The notes: a model not told the origin generated them from the letters alone. 64,000 nucleotides of DNA from Arachis hypogaea (GCF_003086295.3 NC_092047.1:63158054-63222053), one strand, 5' to 3'. Numbered from the stretch's first letter, positions 47,301-59,359 are shown. Numbers and translations: made by a program.

Positions 47301-50300
47301 TCTTGGGTAATCCTTTAGTTATAACATCTGCCAATTGTTCCGTGGTCGGAACATATGGGATACAAATCTGTCCTCTCTCAATCTTTTCCTTTATAAAATG
47401 CTTGTCAACTTCAACATGTTTAGTTCTATCATGCAGAACTGGATTATGGACAATAGAAATTGCAGATTTGTTGTCACAATACAACCTTATTGGTGGAGAA
47501 ATGAGAACCTTTAATTTTTGTAGGATTTTCTCTACCTATAGTGCTTCACATATTCCATGAGCCACTGCTCTAAACTCAGCTTCTGCACTACTTCGTGCTA
47601 CAACACTCTACTTTTTACTCCTTCAACTAACCAGGTTTCCTCCAACAAAGGTGCAATACCCGGATGTTGACTTTCTATCCATGACATTTCCAGCCCAATC
47701 TGCATCTGTATAGGCTTCTACTTGAAGATGTCCATAGTTTTTGTAGAGTAACCATTTTCCAGGCGACCCCTTCAAGTACCTTAGGATTCTAAAGACAGCA
47801 TCCATGTGTTCTCGGCCAGGTGAATGCATAAACTGGCTTACCATGCTCACAGCAAAGGCTATATCCGGGCGTGTATAGGATAAATAGATTAGCCTCCCCA
47901 CTAACCGTTGATATCTCCCTTTGTCCATTACATTTTCTGGTTCAACTGGCTTCAATTTTAAGTTAGGCTCTATAGGTGTTTCAGCAGCTTTACAACCAAG
48001 TAATCCCGTCTCTTTTAAAAGATCTAAGATGTACTTTCGTTGGTTCATAAAAAATGCCTTCCTTAGACCTTGCAAATTCAATTCCAAGGAAGTATTTTAA
48101 TGAGCCAAGTTCTTTGATTTCAAAAGCTTTGGCAAGCTTTTCTTTCAAGTCTTTTAGCTCCAAGCTATCATCACCTGTCAGAATAATGTCATCCACATAT
48201 ACAATTAAGATGGCAGTTGTATTAACTGCTGAATGTTTATAGAAAAGTGTATGGTCAGCTTGGCTTTGAGTATAACCAAGTCCCTTCACCACCATTCCAA
48301 GTCGTTCAAACCAAGCTCTTGGGGATTGTTTCAATCCATAGAGAGATTTCTTTAGTTTGCATACTTTATTCCTCCCTAGTTCAGCCTCAAATCCAGGTGG
48401 AAGTTTCATGAATACCTCTTCCTCTAGCTCCCCATTCAGGAAAGCATTTTTTACATCTAATTGATGTAAAGGCCAATTGTAAATCGCAGCAAGAGATAAG
48501 AGAATCCGCACAGAGTTGAGTTTAGCAACTGGAGCAAAGGTCTCTTGATAATCTACTCCATAGGTTTGTGTAAATCCCCTAGCTACTAACCTAGCCTTAT
48601 ACCTCTCTATGCTTCCATCAGCATTGCACTTGATGTTGAAAACACACCTGCAGCCAACCAATTTTGTATTCCGGTGGCAGATCTACAATCTCCCAAGTTT
48701 CATTCTTCTTGAGTGCATGCCACTTTTCCATCATTGCTAATTTTCAATTGGGATCATCTAGTGCTTCCTCTATATTCCTAGGCTTAAACAGATTTGTAAT
48801 TTTAGAAGTAAAAGCTCGACGTTTTTGAGAGAGATTTTGGTAAGAGACATAATTGGAAATAGGATGGTTGGTGCTGGTTTTGAGTACCTTTTTGGTGCAG
48901 GTTTTGGTTTCTTTCTTAAGGGCTATTGGCAAATTATTATTAGAAGTAGCAATTTCAGATTTACCTGGAAGATCCTCAGGTACTACAGTTGGGCCGTCTT
49001 CCGGGTTTTCAGATTGGGTTGGTATAGAGATGATGGGCTGGTCTCTATTCTTCTTGGGATATTTTCGAACATAACATCGAAGCTCCTTTTCTGATTGTGG
49101 TATTTTTTTTTCTGTTTGTGTTCCAACTAATTCTGGCACAATTTCAGAATTGATTTCCTCATCTTTTTTGGCAATTATTTTAGAAATTGTTTGATCAGTG
49201 AAAGTTGTATCCTTAATATGTAAGATAAGAGTGGGTAAAGGTTCATGCAAAAAATTTTCTTCACTTAGACTCTCGCCCTGAAGAAATTTCTTCTGAAAAA
49301 ATGTTTCATGTTCCAAAAAAGTAACATCCATGCTTACATGACATTTCTTTGTGTGTGGATTGAAACATTTATAACCCTTTTGACTTGGGGAATAGCCAAT
49401 AAAAATGCATTTTTCTATCCTTGGATCAAGTTTACTTCGGGGTGAAGGTGTATGCAAAAATACAGTACAACCAAATACTTTTAAAGGTAAATTAGAATGC
49501 AACCTACATGCTGAAAAATTCTTTTTGAAAGTATCCAACGGTGTGTAGTAATTTAACACACGCGTAGGCATTCGATTTATGAGATAGGCTGCTGTTAGGA
49601 CAGCATCTCCCCATAAATACTTTGGAACATTACCCTCAAACATAATGGCACGTGCTACTTCAAGGAGATGTTTATTCTTCCTTTCAGCAATGCCATTTTG
49701 TTGGGGTGTATTGGGACATGTAGATTGATGTTAAATACCTTTTTTTTTTTGAAGAAATTCACCAAGATTTTTGTTAAAGAATTCAGTACCATTATCACTT
49801 CTTAATATTAAAAATTGTGTCAAATTGAGTTTCTACCATTTTTGAAAAATACTGAAAAATTTTAGGAACCTTAGATTTTTCATGCATGAGATATATCCAA
49901 CATAGTCGTGTGTGGTCATCGATAAAAGTCACAAACCATTTCTTTCCAAATTGAGTTGTTGTTTTCGATGGACCCCATACATCACTATAAATCAACTGAA
50001 AATGTTTAGATGCATGATAAGGTTGAGAGTAATAAGAAACTCTATGGCTTTTTGCACGAATACAACTTTCACATTTAAGGAAGAATCAATATTCTTAAAC
50101 AAATTTGGAAACAAATGTTTGAGATATGGAAAATTAGGATGTCCTAGTCTGTTGTGCCAGAGCATTATTTGGTCCTTTATAGGTATAAAACTTATACCAC
50201 TAAATCCTTGAGCTACTTTATCTTCCGAAATATTCTCAAAATGATAGAGCCCGTCCATCATCTTAGCACTGCCAATCATCTTTTTCGAGGTCCGGTCCTG

Positions 50301-53300
50301 AAAAATACCATGAGTGTCAAAGAATGTCACAGCACAATTGGAATCCTTGCAGATTTTACTAATAGAGAGAAGATTACAAGAAAGCTTAGGTACATGTAGG
50401 ACATTTCTTATGTCAATGTTTTTGGAGAATTTAATTGTACCTTTTCCAGCAATGGATGAAAAACTACCATCAGCAACTCTAATTTTCTCATTTTCAAAAG
50501 GAGGAGAATAAGTTTTAAATAAAGGAGAGAGGCTGGTCATATGGTCAGATGCACCTGAATCGACAATCCATGGTGCATTCAAGTTTGAGGTGCAGTTAAG
50601 GGACATAGGAATACTAAAATTACCTGTTTGAGCCAAAGAACCACTAGGAGTACTAGATACAGAATTGGAATTTAACAGCCTTATGAGCTGCTCAACCCGT
50701 TTCTTAGTCAAGGATGATTTTTCAGCATCATGAGCAGTTGGGGTAGAACATATTTTAGGACCAAGTTTGCTGCCTTTAAGATGTGCTGATTCTCCATGAA
50801 TCTTCCAGCAGGTTTTTCGGGTGTGACGAGGTTTATTGCAGTGGTCACACCAAAGATTGGAGGGATACTTTTGATTTGATGAACTTTTAAGTGCAGTAGG
50901 TGCCACTAAGAGTGCATTAGACTCCAAAGAAGTTTGTTCAGTCTTGCCTTTCTCCATCATCACAGCTCTACAAGTTTCTTCTCTTCTAACCTAAGCAAAA
51001 ACTTCTCCAATTGAGGGTAGGATTGTTCTTCCAATAATTCTGCCATGAACTTCATCTAGCTCCACATTGAGGCCTGCAAGAAACTGAAATGTCCTTCCTT
51101 CTTCCACTGTTTGTTGGTGGTGTTTGGCATCAGCGGCTGAAATCCACTTGTAGTTATTGAAGTGGTCAAGGTCCTGCTACACCCGCTTCAATGTGTGGAA
51201 ATATTTGGTGACATTGTCACTCCCTTGTTGAATTTCTCTAGCTTTTAGAGTAAGTTCATAAATCTGGGATTTATTCCCAAGATCAAAGTACATCTCCTCG
51301 ACACTATCCCACAATTCTTTGGCAGTGGTATAGTACATATAGTTACTACTGATATCCTCCTCCATTGAGTTCACCAGCCATGTCATCACCATGGAATTTT
51401 CGATATCCCACACATTATATAGTGTCAGTGACGTTAGGCTGGCTTTGCTCATCAGTGAGATATCCAATCTTCCCTCTTCCACGAATGTACATCTAAACTG
51501 ATTGAGACCACCTAAGGTAGTTTGACCCATTGAGTCGAAATGTGGTGATCTGAATTGAATGGGAGTCACCACTAATTAGTACCCGTTGCTCAGATTTTAA
51601 ATCTGATGGAGTAGGAGTGGTGTTCTCCTTTTGTTCATGATTAATGACTGAGGAACTGTCAGCCATATCTATAAATCAGAGGCACAGTGCAGAGATTCTG
51701 CTCTGATACCAACTTGAAGTGTCTGAATATTATGTATATTCAAATGTACATAAAATCATCTCTTTATAGAGGAATTATAGAAGTAGAAATAACTAGAAAA
51801 TGGAAAAAATACTAGCCTAAAATAAGGAAAGATTTCTAATAATAAAATTCCTAAAAATAAGCTAAACTAAAACCAGAAAGGATATTATAATTAATTCTAT
51901 TTACAGAAAAGATTCATGAAATAAATTAAGAATCTGATTTTGATTTGATCTAGTCAACAAGGAACTGTATCGTTAACAACTCTAGGTCCCAGGGAGTTAG
52001 ACTTCCTTTCCTAACCTTGAATTATCAAAATGAAGAAAAATATGGAAAGGGTACTAGTAGTTCAAATTTGAAAAACTAAAAGATACTTGTTAAAAGATAA
52101 AGAACTTGATCCCCTATTCTCTATGACCCAAAAGGATTTAAAAGAAAATTTTGAAAAAGTCACAAAATTCTCTCTTTCATGAAGGGAAGAAAACCAAAGC
52201 CATCACACGCGCATACGTGCACATGCACACACGAAAAAGGCGAAACTAATGGAAAGTTAAATTATTGAAACAGAACTTAGCCTTAAAATACTTAAAAGGC
52301 TTACTTCCTGAATGGAACTTTTGCTTCCATAAAAACTAAAACTACCAATCTCAAGTCCCAACAATGTTAAAAACATGACTGCATTTATGGGTTCTTAACT
52401 GATGTTAAACCGAAAGGGGAACATCTCAAAACCAATGTTGAAAGTTTTTTGTGTATCGCCAGGCTTCATTTTTAAAATATCTTATATTAGGGAAACAGAG
52501 CCCTGCGCATCTCTAACACCATGCTTTTTTAGTTTTTATGCTGCCGCTAATACCACAACAATCGTAAAAGAAAAGACATTTTTCTTTTACTCACAGAAAT
52601 CAAGAACGAAAATAGAAAAAAGGAAAACAAAGATGATAGACATATAGAAGGAGGAAAGAAGAATAAGGGAAAGAATATATAGTCCTGGCTGTACCAGACT
52701 AGCAGTTTACCTATTGAAGAGTCTAGCAAAAAGCAATTAATAGGCTTAAACAAGTTTTCGGTTCCTATAAAATACCCATTTAGACCATCTCCAGTAGCGA
52801 ATTCATCCCAGTTTCTGTTTATGGTCCACCTGTCATAAAAAATAACTCCATATCAGCTTTTGCGTCATAAACAGTAAATAAGAACTCAAAGCATCTCTCT
52901 CTTCTCTATTAGGAGGAACTAATTTTAGTCTTTGTTGTGGTTCCACTTAATTAATTAATTAAAATACTTAAAATTAATGTAATTAATTTTTTTCAATAAT
53001 ATAATTTAAATTTATAAATTTAAAAATAATTCACTATTAAAAGATATTAATATTAAATAAATTCATATATAACAATAATACACAATATATAATTCGCGAT
53101 TACACTAATTTGTAAAATTGCTTATACACAGAAAAACATAATTAAGCTCTATAGTTGACGACAAGCATTGTGAAATTGCCATATTTGTTAATGATAACGG
53201 TAACATAGTAACGACTAGTTTCCAACGGCTAATTTTGAAACGGCTAACGGTTAGTTTTACAACAGCTAATTTAATTTAATAATATAATTAATATTCAATA

Positions 53301-54073
53301 TTAATTTAATTACTTATATTAATTATGATTTAAATAATTAATATAATTTAATATAATTTTTTAAATAACTATATTAAATACTTAATCATATTTAATTTAT
53401 AAATAATTATAATATTTAATTATATACATAAAGTTAAATATATGTATGGTTAACATATTATGCAACGTTAGTTATTATATTAATACCATATTATTTAATT
53501 TTTTTTTAACTTAAATGCCACAAGTTAAAATATCAAAATCAAAATGAAAACAAACCAAGTCTCTCTGAGCAGGGCCTTGCTTGCTTTGAAAAATGTGCTG
53601 GGACTCATCTTTATTTTGTTCCAACGGTTGGTCTTCATCTTTTGTTAGACAAACAGTAAACAGGTCCTTCATTTATTCACCGTTGGAGATGCTCTTAAAA
53701 TTTCTTTTGTGGTCCAATAAAATTTAAAAGGTTTTTTATATTAGTACATATATACACGTTACCAAAATTTAATGTTATCTTTTCCAAAGCTATTGTGTTG
53801 AAGTGAAAAATATAAAATCGATGGATCATACATAATGCATGATCTATATGCATATTTTCGTACCTTATATATACATGCATTTTGACAATTTATAGTAGTA
53901 CTAAGTATGATTAAAAATATCCTGGTTATTTATCTTACTTTTTTCTGTTTTCTGTTCAGATTCAAGAGAACATGAAAGCCATTGATGTCATTCCATTACT
54001 TACTCCTGCTGTGATGGATAAAATCGAGGCTGTTGTTCAAAGCAAGCCGAAGCGGCCCGACTCATACAGATAG
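44318..54073 (+). CDS. KAB1: Voltage-gated potassium channel beta subunit (aldo/keto reductase fold), KAB1-type
   Basis: Four coding exons: 44318-44881, 45172-45315, 45983-46147, 53960-54073. All introns are GT-AG and in phase 0; together they give 328 residues, the usual KAB1 length. The protein is an AKR6-type TIM barrel. The catalytic tetrad is present: Asp49 and Tyr54 ([12 protein letters not shown]), Lys82 (VSTKIFWGG), His122 (YCHRPD). The NADPH-binding end reads [13 protein letters not shown], with the last 37 residues in exon 4. Family members bind the cytoplasmic face of Shaker-type K+ channels and can reduce aldehydes with NADPH (established). I chose the Met before [13 protein letters not shown]; an in-frame Met two codons upstream (44312) and one at 44270 are alternatives. 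Exon 1 is strikingly GC-rich. Intron 3 is 7812 bp because of transposon insertions. The frame is open throughout, so the gene is probably functional. Confidence 0.93.
46148..46987 (+). other. Intron 3 of the beta-subunit gene, 5' part
   Basis: Begins GTTAGT. Reading through from exon 3 adds about 22 codons before a TGA at 46214-46216. A GGGCCTGTTTGAAACAGG palindrome at about 46457-46474 may be the end of a small DNA element; I found no partner end. Confidence 0.6.
46988..47234 (-). repeat. 3' LTR of the copia element
   Basis: 247 bp, TGAAGTGTCTGA to TAGTCAACA on the plus strand; partner of 51715-51959. Confidence 0.92.
47242..51572 (-). pseudogene. gag-pol of the Ty1/copia element, with frame breaks
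   Basis: In minus-strand order: gag (51572-51177; [20 protein letters not shown]). Then 50963-49992 with the zinc knuckle [14 protein letters not shown], protease [13 protein letters not shown] and pre-integrase [17 protein letters not shown]. Then the integrase core ([20 protein letters not shown] at 49995; second Asp in a SDNGTEF segment near 49795; C-terminal part 49643-48744 with [10 protein letters not shown]). Then reverse transcriptase (48661-47990; [33 protein letters not shown], catalytic [10 protein letters not shown]). Then RNase H (DADWAGN near 47695; [27 protein letters not shown] to 47242). Frame shifts lie near 50080, 49735 and 48070, and a TAG near 47540. It was once autonomous and is now inactive in cis. 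Confidence 0.9.
51700..51711 (-). promoter_or_regulatory. Primer-binding site of the copia element
   Basis: The minus strand reads TGGTATCAGAGC, complementary to the 3' end of initiator tRNA-Met, as in most plant copia elements. Confidence 0.9.
51715..51959 (-). repeat. 5' LTR of the copia element
   Basis: 245 bp, same termini as 46988-47234; the PBS follows at once on the minus strand. Confidence 0.92.
51960..52779 (+). other. Intron 3 between the copia element and the DNA transposon
   Basis: Ordinary AT-rich intron sequence; no supported feature beyond the splice context. Confidence 0.5.
52780..53698. mobile_element. Non-autonomous DNA transposon with CATCTCCA terminal repeats
   Basis: The left end TAGACCATCTCCAGTAGCG (52781-52799) is mirrored by the right end, whose complement reads TAAGAGCATCTCCAACGGTG (53697 downward). 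GAGCATCTCCAA ends are common on plant MITE-like elements (recall). The interior holds direct repeats of AACGGCTAA at 53220-53270 and no coding frame. About 0.9 kb, inside intron 3 of the channel beta-subunit gene. Confidence 0.55.
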
Positions 54074-55980
54074 ATGCTGCTTCAGATCCGCTACAATGCT
54101 ACATTATTTGCACCTTATATCGGCATGCTTGGTGTTATTCCCGATTGAGATCTCTTCTTTTCTTCCTTGTTTGTATCTTCTTTGTGTTGTACATTGGTGT
54201 TGACTTTGCCTTTACTTTTGGGTTCAAGGTTGCCAAATTGATTTTAGTTGCAATATATTCCCAGAATTGAGTAACTGGGGTATAGGATTTACATTGGCTC
54301 AGATTTAATGATGGCTATATGATTTGAACAGTTTATAAGTTTTTAATTTTAGACTTTATTTGGATTCTTATCTATGTTGTGAGCTCTAGAATGTTACTGG
54401 GGCAGAAATTTATTTTTCCTGGTTGCTTATCAAAGAGAGCATATTTTTTGGCATAAATATGCTCAACACTTCGTGTTTTAGAAAAGTTTTTTTTTTATTT
54501 TTTATTTTATTTTTATTTTTTTAATATAATAGATCCATATATGATCTGTGCACATTTGTTAAGATGTGAAGGTTTCATAAATCTAATTTTGTTCGAGTAT
54601 TTTAGGTGCTAAAAATTTAAGATGTTGTGCATCTACCAAAGCTATTAATTTTTGGGTATATTATCAGAGTTCAGTTCTGGGTTTTCCAGTTATGCTCAAA
54701 TTAGTAATGTGCTCAGAAACAGTGATCAATTCACGCACTCGGTCTCGTGCTCTATCTTCATGATCTTTGTTACCAACATGGGTACTGACTCGTGCCATAT
54801 ATAATAGCTGGTTGAACTTATTACCACTATCAGTTGTACATCTTGCAAATTGTTTCATTCACTTATTGATGTTCTAAATCACATCCTCAAATTCAATATA
54901 ATTGCAGTCGTCAAAGCTTTAATAGAACTTTAAAATCACATGGGAATGTATTGTAGTCTTTATTAGAAAGATATCAATGATTTGGGATATATTAATAAGA
55001 ACGTTCAATTTTCAAACCCATTTTATAAAAGCAAATCAAAGCAAGAATATATATATATATAGCTATGAATTGTAAATGCAATCAACGGGGGAAAGCATAG
55101 CGGAGCAAGAAAAAGTCAAAAGAAATAGGTGCAAATCTTTGGTAATAAAGAGGGCCAAAAAGTAAATATCATGCAAGTAAATATTTAAGTTATTCACCTT
55201 TGCTAGGTTAGTTTTCTAATCGAGTAGAACCTCACCCTAGCCCCTGACGATTTCGCAAAACCCTTTTCCACCCCCTAAAAAAAGGTATAATGTCATTGCG
55301 ACCTCTATCCATCACTTTCGTTAGATATCATGGCTTTTCTGTCAAAATTTCCGTTAATAAGAGGTAAAGACTACATGTAAGGTTATGTTGCTACATGTTA
55401 TTGGACAATCCATTTGGACAGATCGGCTCCTTATACCGTAAGCAAAACATTGGCGTTCTGATGAGGCCAAAACGTTGCATTACACAACAGCAACATCATA
55501 TAAGCAATCTCTTCCCATTCATTTCCCTTATTAACACTAACAATTACAGAAGAATCTTAAGAAAAATCCTATTTCACACCAGAAATTCTCCAGTAAGAGA
55601 CACCGTGATGGAAGACGAACAACGATGTGACGATGCAGTGACGGCGAAGATCTGACGTCATCATGACATAGCATGACGTCCTGTTCGAGGATTACGAGGT
55701 AGGCTCTTTGCTTGGTTTTCTAGCATTTTTTTATGTTTGGTTTTGTTGTGGTCCTGTGAGTGTGATTCTGCTAGATGGTCCTACTTTGTAACACCTTGCA
55801 CGCAACTCAAAGTTAGTGGAATTAGTGGCTTGTCTAGTAGCTAAGGCGACAAATATTTTCTGTTTTATGGTTAATTAAAGTTATCAAGTAATGAAAATCA
55901 ATTAGCGATTTCTGATTAATGTTGAGTGAGGTAATTAAAAATTGGTTTTGAGTTGTTGAAGTTTAGTTTAATTTACTGTT
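54074..55980. other. 3' UTR of the beta-subunit gene and intergenic sequence
   Basis: The first 250 bp or so are T-rich and probably 3' UTR; I cannot place the polyadenylation site. The rest has no gene I can support. A CG/GA-rich patch at 55600-55690 (GATGACG words) may be the 5' part of the decayed Mutator-like element that follows. Confidence 0.45.
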
Positions 55981-55992
55981 AGCTTACTACAA

Positions 55993-57420
55993 ATGTCTTA
56001 TGAAATTGTGCTTGTGTTTTATCATGGAGGTTGGTTTAAAAGAAATAAAAATGGTGTTCTCAACTACATGAATGGCAAGGTTAACATGTTTTCTAAGTTG
56101 GATAGAGACTTGGTCATTTACAAAGACTAAGTGGAAATGCTTAAGGGTTTGGCAACAAAAGCGAAAGAAGCAAAGAACAACTGAGGCTACTGACAATCCA
56201 TCAAGGCAGCAGCAACAAGTCCAACAAGCTGAGTAGCAAGTACTATGTAGACCTAAGTTTATAATGTTTGTGGGTTTAAGAGTACTCTATCAATATCTTT
56301 AGGGATCTAGTCTGCAAAAAAAGTCAATTAGAGTTTAATTGTCTCTATTTTATCTGTTTACAACATCAGGATGTGCCTCCCACTAGCAATGCTCCAGGGC
56401 CGAATGGAGTTAATCCAAATGTGACAAATGGTGAACCAATAAAGAGTGAAGCAATTGATCATGTTGTAAGTGCTACTTGTGTATAATATTGCATTTGAAA
56501 CATTACGAACATATTAAGTCTAAATTTTAAACTTAGTTGTGCATATAAGCTAAAGCTAAGAAGCAGAAGAAGAAATAATCAAAAATAGAAATTACAAAGT
56601 CGCCACAACTTTGGGCGTCATTATTTTGATAAAAAAAAAGATCTTTTTTTAATAAAAAAAGATATTTTTTATTTTTTAACGTGTTTGGCAAATTTCTAGT
56701 AGTAAAAGTAAAAGCACTAGAAAAAAAAAAGATCTTTTTTGAGAAGCTGTAATTTATATCTTTTTTTAAAAGATCTTTTTCTCTTAAAAAAAAGATGTTT
56801 TTCATCTAATAAAAATAAAAAAGTACTTTTATATCGTTATACCCAAACATAATTGATAGATAAAAAGATTTTTTGTATGAGATTCCCAAATATAAAATTA
56901 CTTTTACTTTTCCATAAGATCTTTTAAAAAAAGATAACTCAAAAAAAGATCTTTTCTTAGAAGCTCACCCAAACAAGCTCAGAGAAGATGAGATTCCACA
57001 TTCTCAATCTATACCACCAATTGAGGTATTGGAATTGTTTTTCTCAATGTCAGTGCTTCTGGGTTTAAGAATTGGAATTGATTTTCTTATAATGTCTTGT
57101 AATGATTTATTCGGTCAGAAATTGAATTTGTCATTTCTGTGGCCTATTCAAGAGGCCAATGTTAATCCTTAACCCAACTCCATAACTTACAACGACATAC
57201 AACTAGGGATCACACTAATAGCAAGACCATGGAGATCAAAACAACCCATTGTGAGGCCATACTTGCCTGATTTAAGCTTTTTACATGTTACACCAGTAAC
57301 TGCAAAAGCATCCAAGCCAATACGTCCTAAACCAAGTAACAATAATGGAATTTCTTCAAAGACATTAGCATCCACGAGCCCTTTCACAACAGCAAGGCTT
57401 TTCTAGTTTATCCTAACTCT
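55993..57420 (+). pseudogene. Decayed Mutator-like transposase fragments (PB1-like N terminus and C-terminal tail)
   Basis: From ATG 55993 a 45-residue frame, ending at a TAA at 56128-56130, reads LVFYHGGWFKRNKNG, then NYMNGKVNMFSKLDRDLV. This resembles the PB1-like N-terminal domain of plant MULE transposases. Exon-like pieces follow at 56371-56465 (VPPTSNAPGPNGVNPNV) and 56985-57030. Near 57235-57405 a basic tail reads KQPIVRPYLPDLSFLHVTPV, like the C terminus of the same proteins. The catalytic DDE and zinc-knuckle regions are missing. The identification rests on motif memory. Confidence 0.45.
56600..56975. repeat. A/T-rich palindromic segment with AAGATCTTTT motifs (MITE-like)
   Basis: Several AAAGATCTTTTTT dyads in alternating orientation, with a right end (complement GAGCTTGTTTGGGTGAGCTTC) that looks like a transposon terminus. 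The left end is unclear. It sits within the decayed MULE. Confidence 0.35.
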
Positions 57421-57640
57421 AGGACCCAGGCTTCAATCCACCCTCAGGCTTCAAGGCACCAAGTAACTCTAATGCACCAGCTGCTTTCAATCCTCTAAAG
57501 AAGAAGTGAAGACTAGGGCCTACTTAATATAAGTTGCTATTTTACTATTACTAGGATGATGTAGTTGTTTGTGTTTATTTTGGATGGTAAGTTATGACTT
57601 TTGTTGCCATATCCACTTATGGTCATCCTTATTAGGCATC

Positions 57641-57730
57641 CATTGTAATTTTGGCGAATCCTTGGATGGATATCACAATGGACTTCATTGTAATTTTGGC
57701 GAATCCTTGGATGGATATCACAATGGACTT
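57641..57730 (+). repeat. Perfect 45-bp tandem duplication
   Basis: 57641-57685 and 57686-57730 are identical, and a third copy starts at 57731 for about six bases. The length is a multiple of three, so it repeats 15 residues (CNFGESLDGYHNGLH) in one plus-strand frame. Confidence 0.95.
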
Positions 57731-57749
57731 CATTGTGTAGCATCCCAAA

Positions 57750-58870
57750 TTAGTCTGGTTCATCACATATCGGTGGTTGTTGATCGTTTTAGCAAGGTTC
57801 ACAAAAAATCTCCTAAATTTGAGTGGTACCCCTTTTTGAGTAGGTTCTGGAAAAGTCTTCTAAGTTTCAGTGGTACTGGTACCAGTTTCTTTTACAACAC
57901 GACCTCTCATCCCAATCAGATGGCAAAACAAAAGTCATCGATAGGTCTCTAGATCAGTACCTTAGGGTTTCCACTCATTCTTACCCCAAGATTTGGAGCG
58001 CCTACTTGTTGTGGGCAGAATTTTGTTATAATGGCACCCACCATTAGGCGTTAGAAAATGTCGCCTCATGAAACTCTCTATGGATTTCTAATGAGAGCAT
58101 TGTCAAATTATCTACCACAAGTGTCGGAGGTTTAGGAAGTCAATGATTTTCAAAGAGCTAGAAAGGTGATACATCGCGAACTGAGGTTTCTCCTCTAACA
58201 AGTTCAAGTGAAGATACGGCAGTAAGCAAATCATCTTTGATGACCCAATGAGTTTGCTACGAATGATTAGGTTTTGCTCTAAATCAAATCGTTACGCCAA
58301 CTTTCTCTAATCATGAGCAGCCATAACAAACTAAGCAAATGGTTTTATGGCAGGTTCAAGATCCAGGAGTCAGTGGATCATGTGGCTTATCAATTCGCAC
58401 TACCGTCGATGTGTGTCCTGCACTTGATCTTCCATATCTCGGTTTTGAAGAGTAAAAGGGTCCTCCACTAGTAGATGCGCTAGTTGCTCCATATTTGCCC
58501 TTATCCTATGGCGGTATTAGAAAAGAAAACCATGACAACCTCAGATGGAATGCGAGTTGATGCTATGGTCGGTTGCAAAGGGGTTTCGCGAGAAGAGGCC
58601 ATCTAGGTTGATATGTTTGAATTTACAACTCTATTTTCTGAGATGGAACTTGAGGGAAAGGTCTCTATGGAGGAAGGGATAGTTGATATAGCTCAATTGT
58701 AACTCCAAACCAAAATCATAATATTGAGGATGGGCTAAGAAAGAATGAGAAGGAGAAAGATTGGCTAGAACCAATTGAAAGAGATGAAATTGAGCCAAAG
58801 AGAATGAGACGAGCTCCAACTTGGTTGAAGGATTATATTAAGAAACAGAGGAGGATGCAGGGAACTAGAG
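57750..58870 (+). pseudogene. Decayed Ty3/gypsy (chromovirus-like) integrase to C terminus
   Basis: The plus strand shows scattered integrase pieces in several frames: SVVVDRFSKVH near 57770; a SDGKTKVIDRSLDQYLR stretch near 57916-57966; YPKIWSAYLLWAEFCYN near 57980-58030; and MSPHETLYG at about 58060-58085. Then FYGRFKIQESVDHVAYQF near 58343 and a tail with RMRRAPTWLKDYIKKQRR near 58800-58855. The central core with the second catalytic Asp is deleted. No LTRs are recognised nearby. Multiple stops and shifts; inactive. Confidence 0.6.
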
Positions 58871-59320
58871 CTAGAGAACTAAAGTATCCTAAGTAAGTTA
58901 GAGGGGAATGCAAATGGAAATAAGGAGAGAATCACGTCAATATAGGATTGGAGAAGAATTCAGTTAGATCTCTCTAGGAGTTTCATCCTCACTCGAAGAG
59001 GAAATTTTTGCATCTCATTATGTTCGATCCACAAGCATACATACATATACATTCTCCAATTCATTCATCTAGTTTCTATCATTTTCTCACACAATTATTA
59101 CTATGAATTTAATTTTTCCAGGCAAACACAATTCAACAATTTTTGTATGGATCAAGCTCCTCTACATTAAGGAGATTGATAAAATAAGACGACGAGTATC
59201 TAATTACTCTTATCTTTTCACTTTAAATGATCTTTTCTTATTTGTGTGATTAAGATTACGGAAAAGCTCTGCATACAAGTCCTGTATGTTTTACAAGTTC
59301 ATTAAACAATAAAATCAAAA
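58870..59320. other. Spacer upstream of the FAR1-like gene
   Basis: No gene seen. AT-rich; probably the 3' end of the decayed gypsy element. Confidence 0.4.
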
Positions 59321-59351
59321 TATGCGCTGCTTCAGGTACGTTGATTACACG

Positions 59352-59359
59352 CGCTATAT
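59352..59359 (+). promoter_or_regulatory. Possible TATA box of the FAR1-like gene
   Basis: CTATATAACA lies about 260 bp upstream of the ATG at 59611, followed by a C/T-rich leader (59395-59600). Suggestive only. Confidence 0.3.

Larger units (their letters stand above)
46988..51959 (-). mobile_element. Ty1/copia retrotransposon inserted antisense in the intron
   Basis: A 4972-bp element with LTRs 46988-47234 and 51715-51959. The PBS on the minus strand is TGGTATCAGAGC (51700-51711), the initiator Met-tRNA type. The PPT is TTGAGGGGGAG next to the 3' LTR (47235-47246). The gene order gag-protease-integrase-RT-RNase H defines Ty1/copia. The reading frame is broken at several points. The two LTRs differ at about a dozen positions plus one 2-bp length change by eye. 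The flanks (GGGAC / GGAAC, offset by one base) give only an approximate duplication. Confidence 0.92.

Noticed and set aside
54664..54858. 64-codon minus-strand frame downstream of the beta-subunit gene
   Set aside because: Composition is protein-like but I recognise no family, splice context or partner exon.
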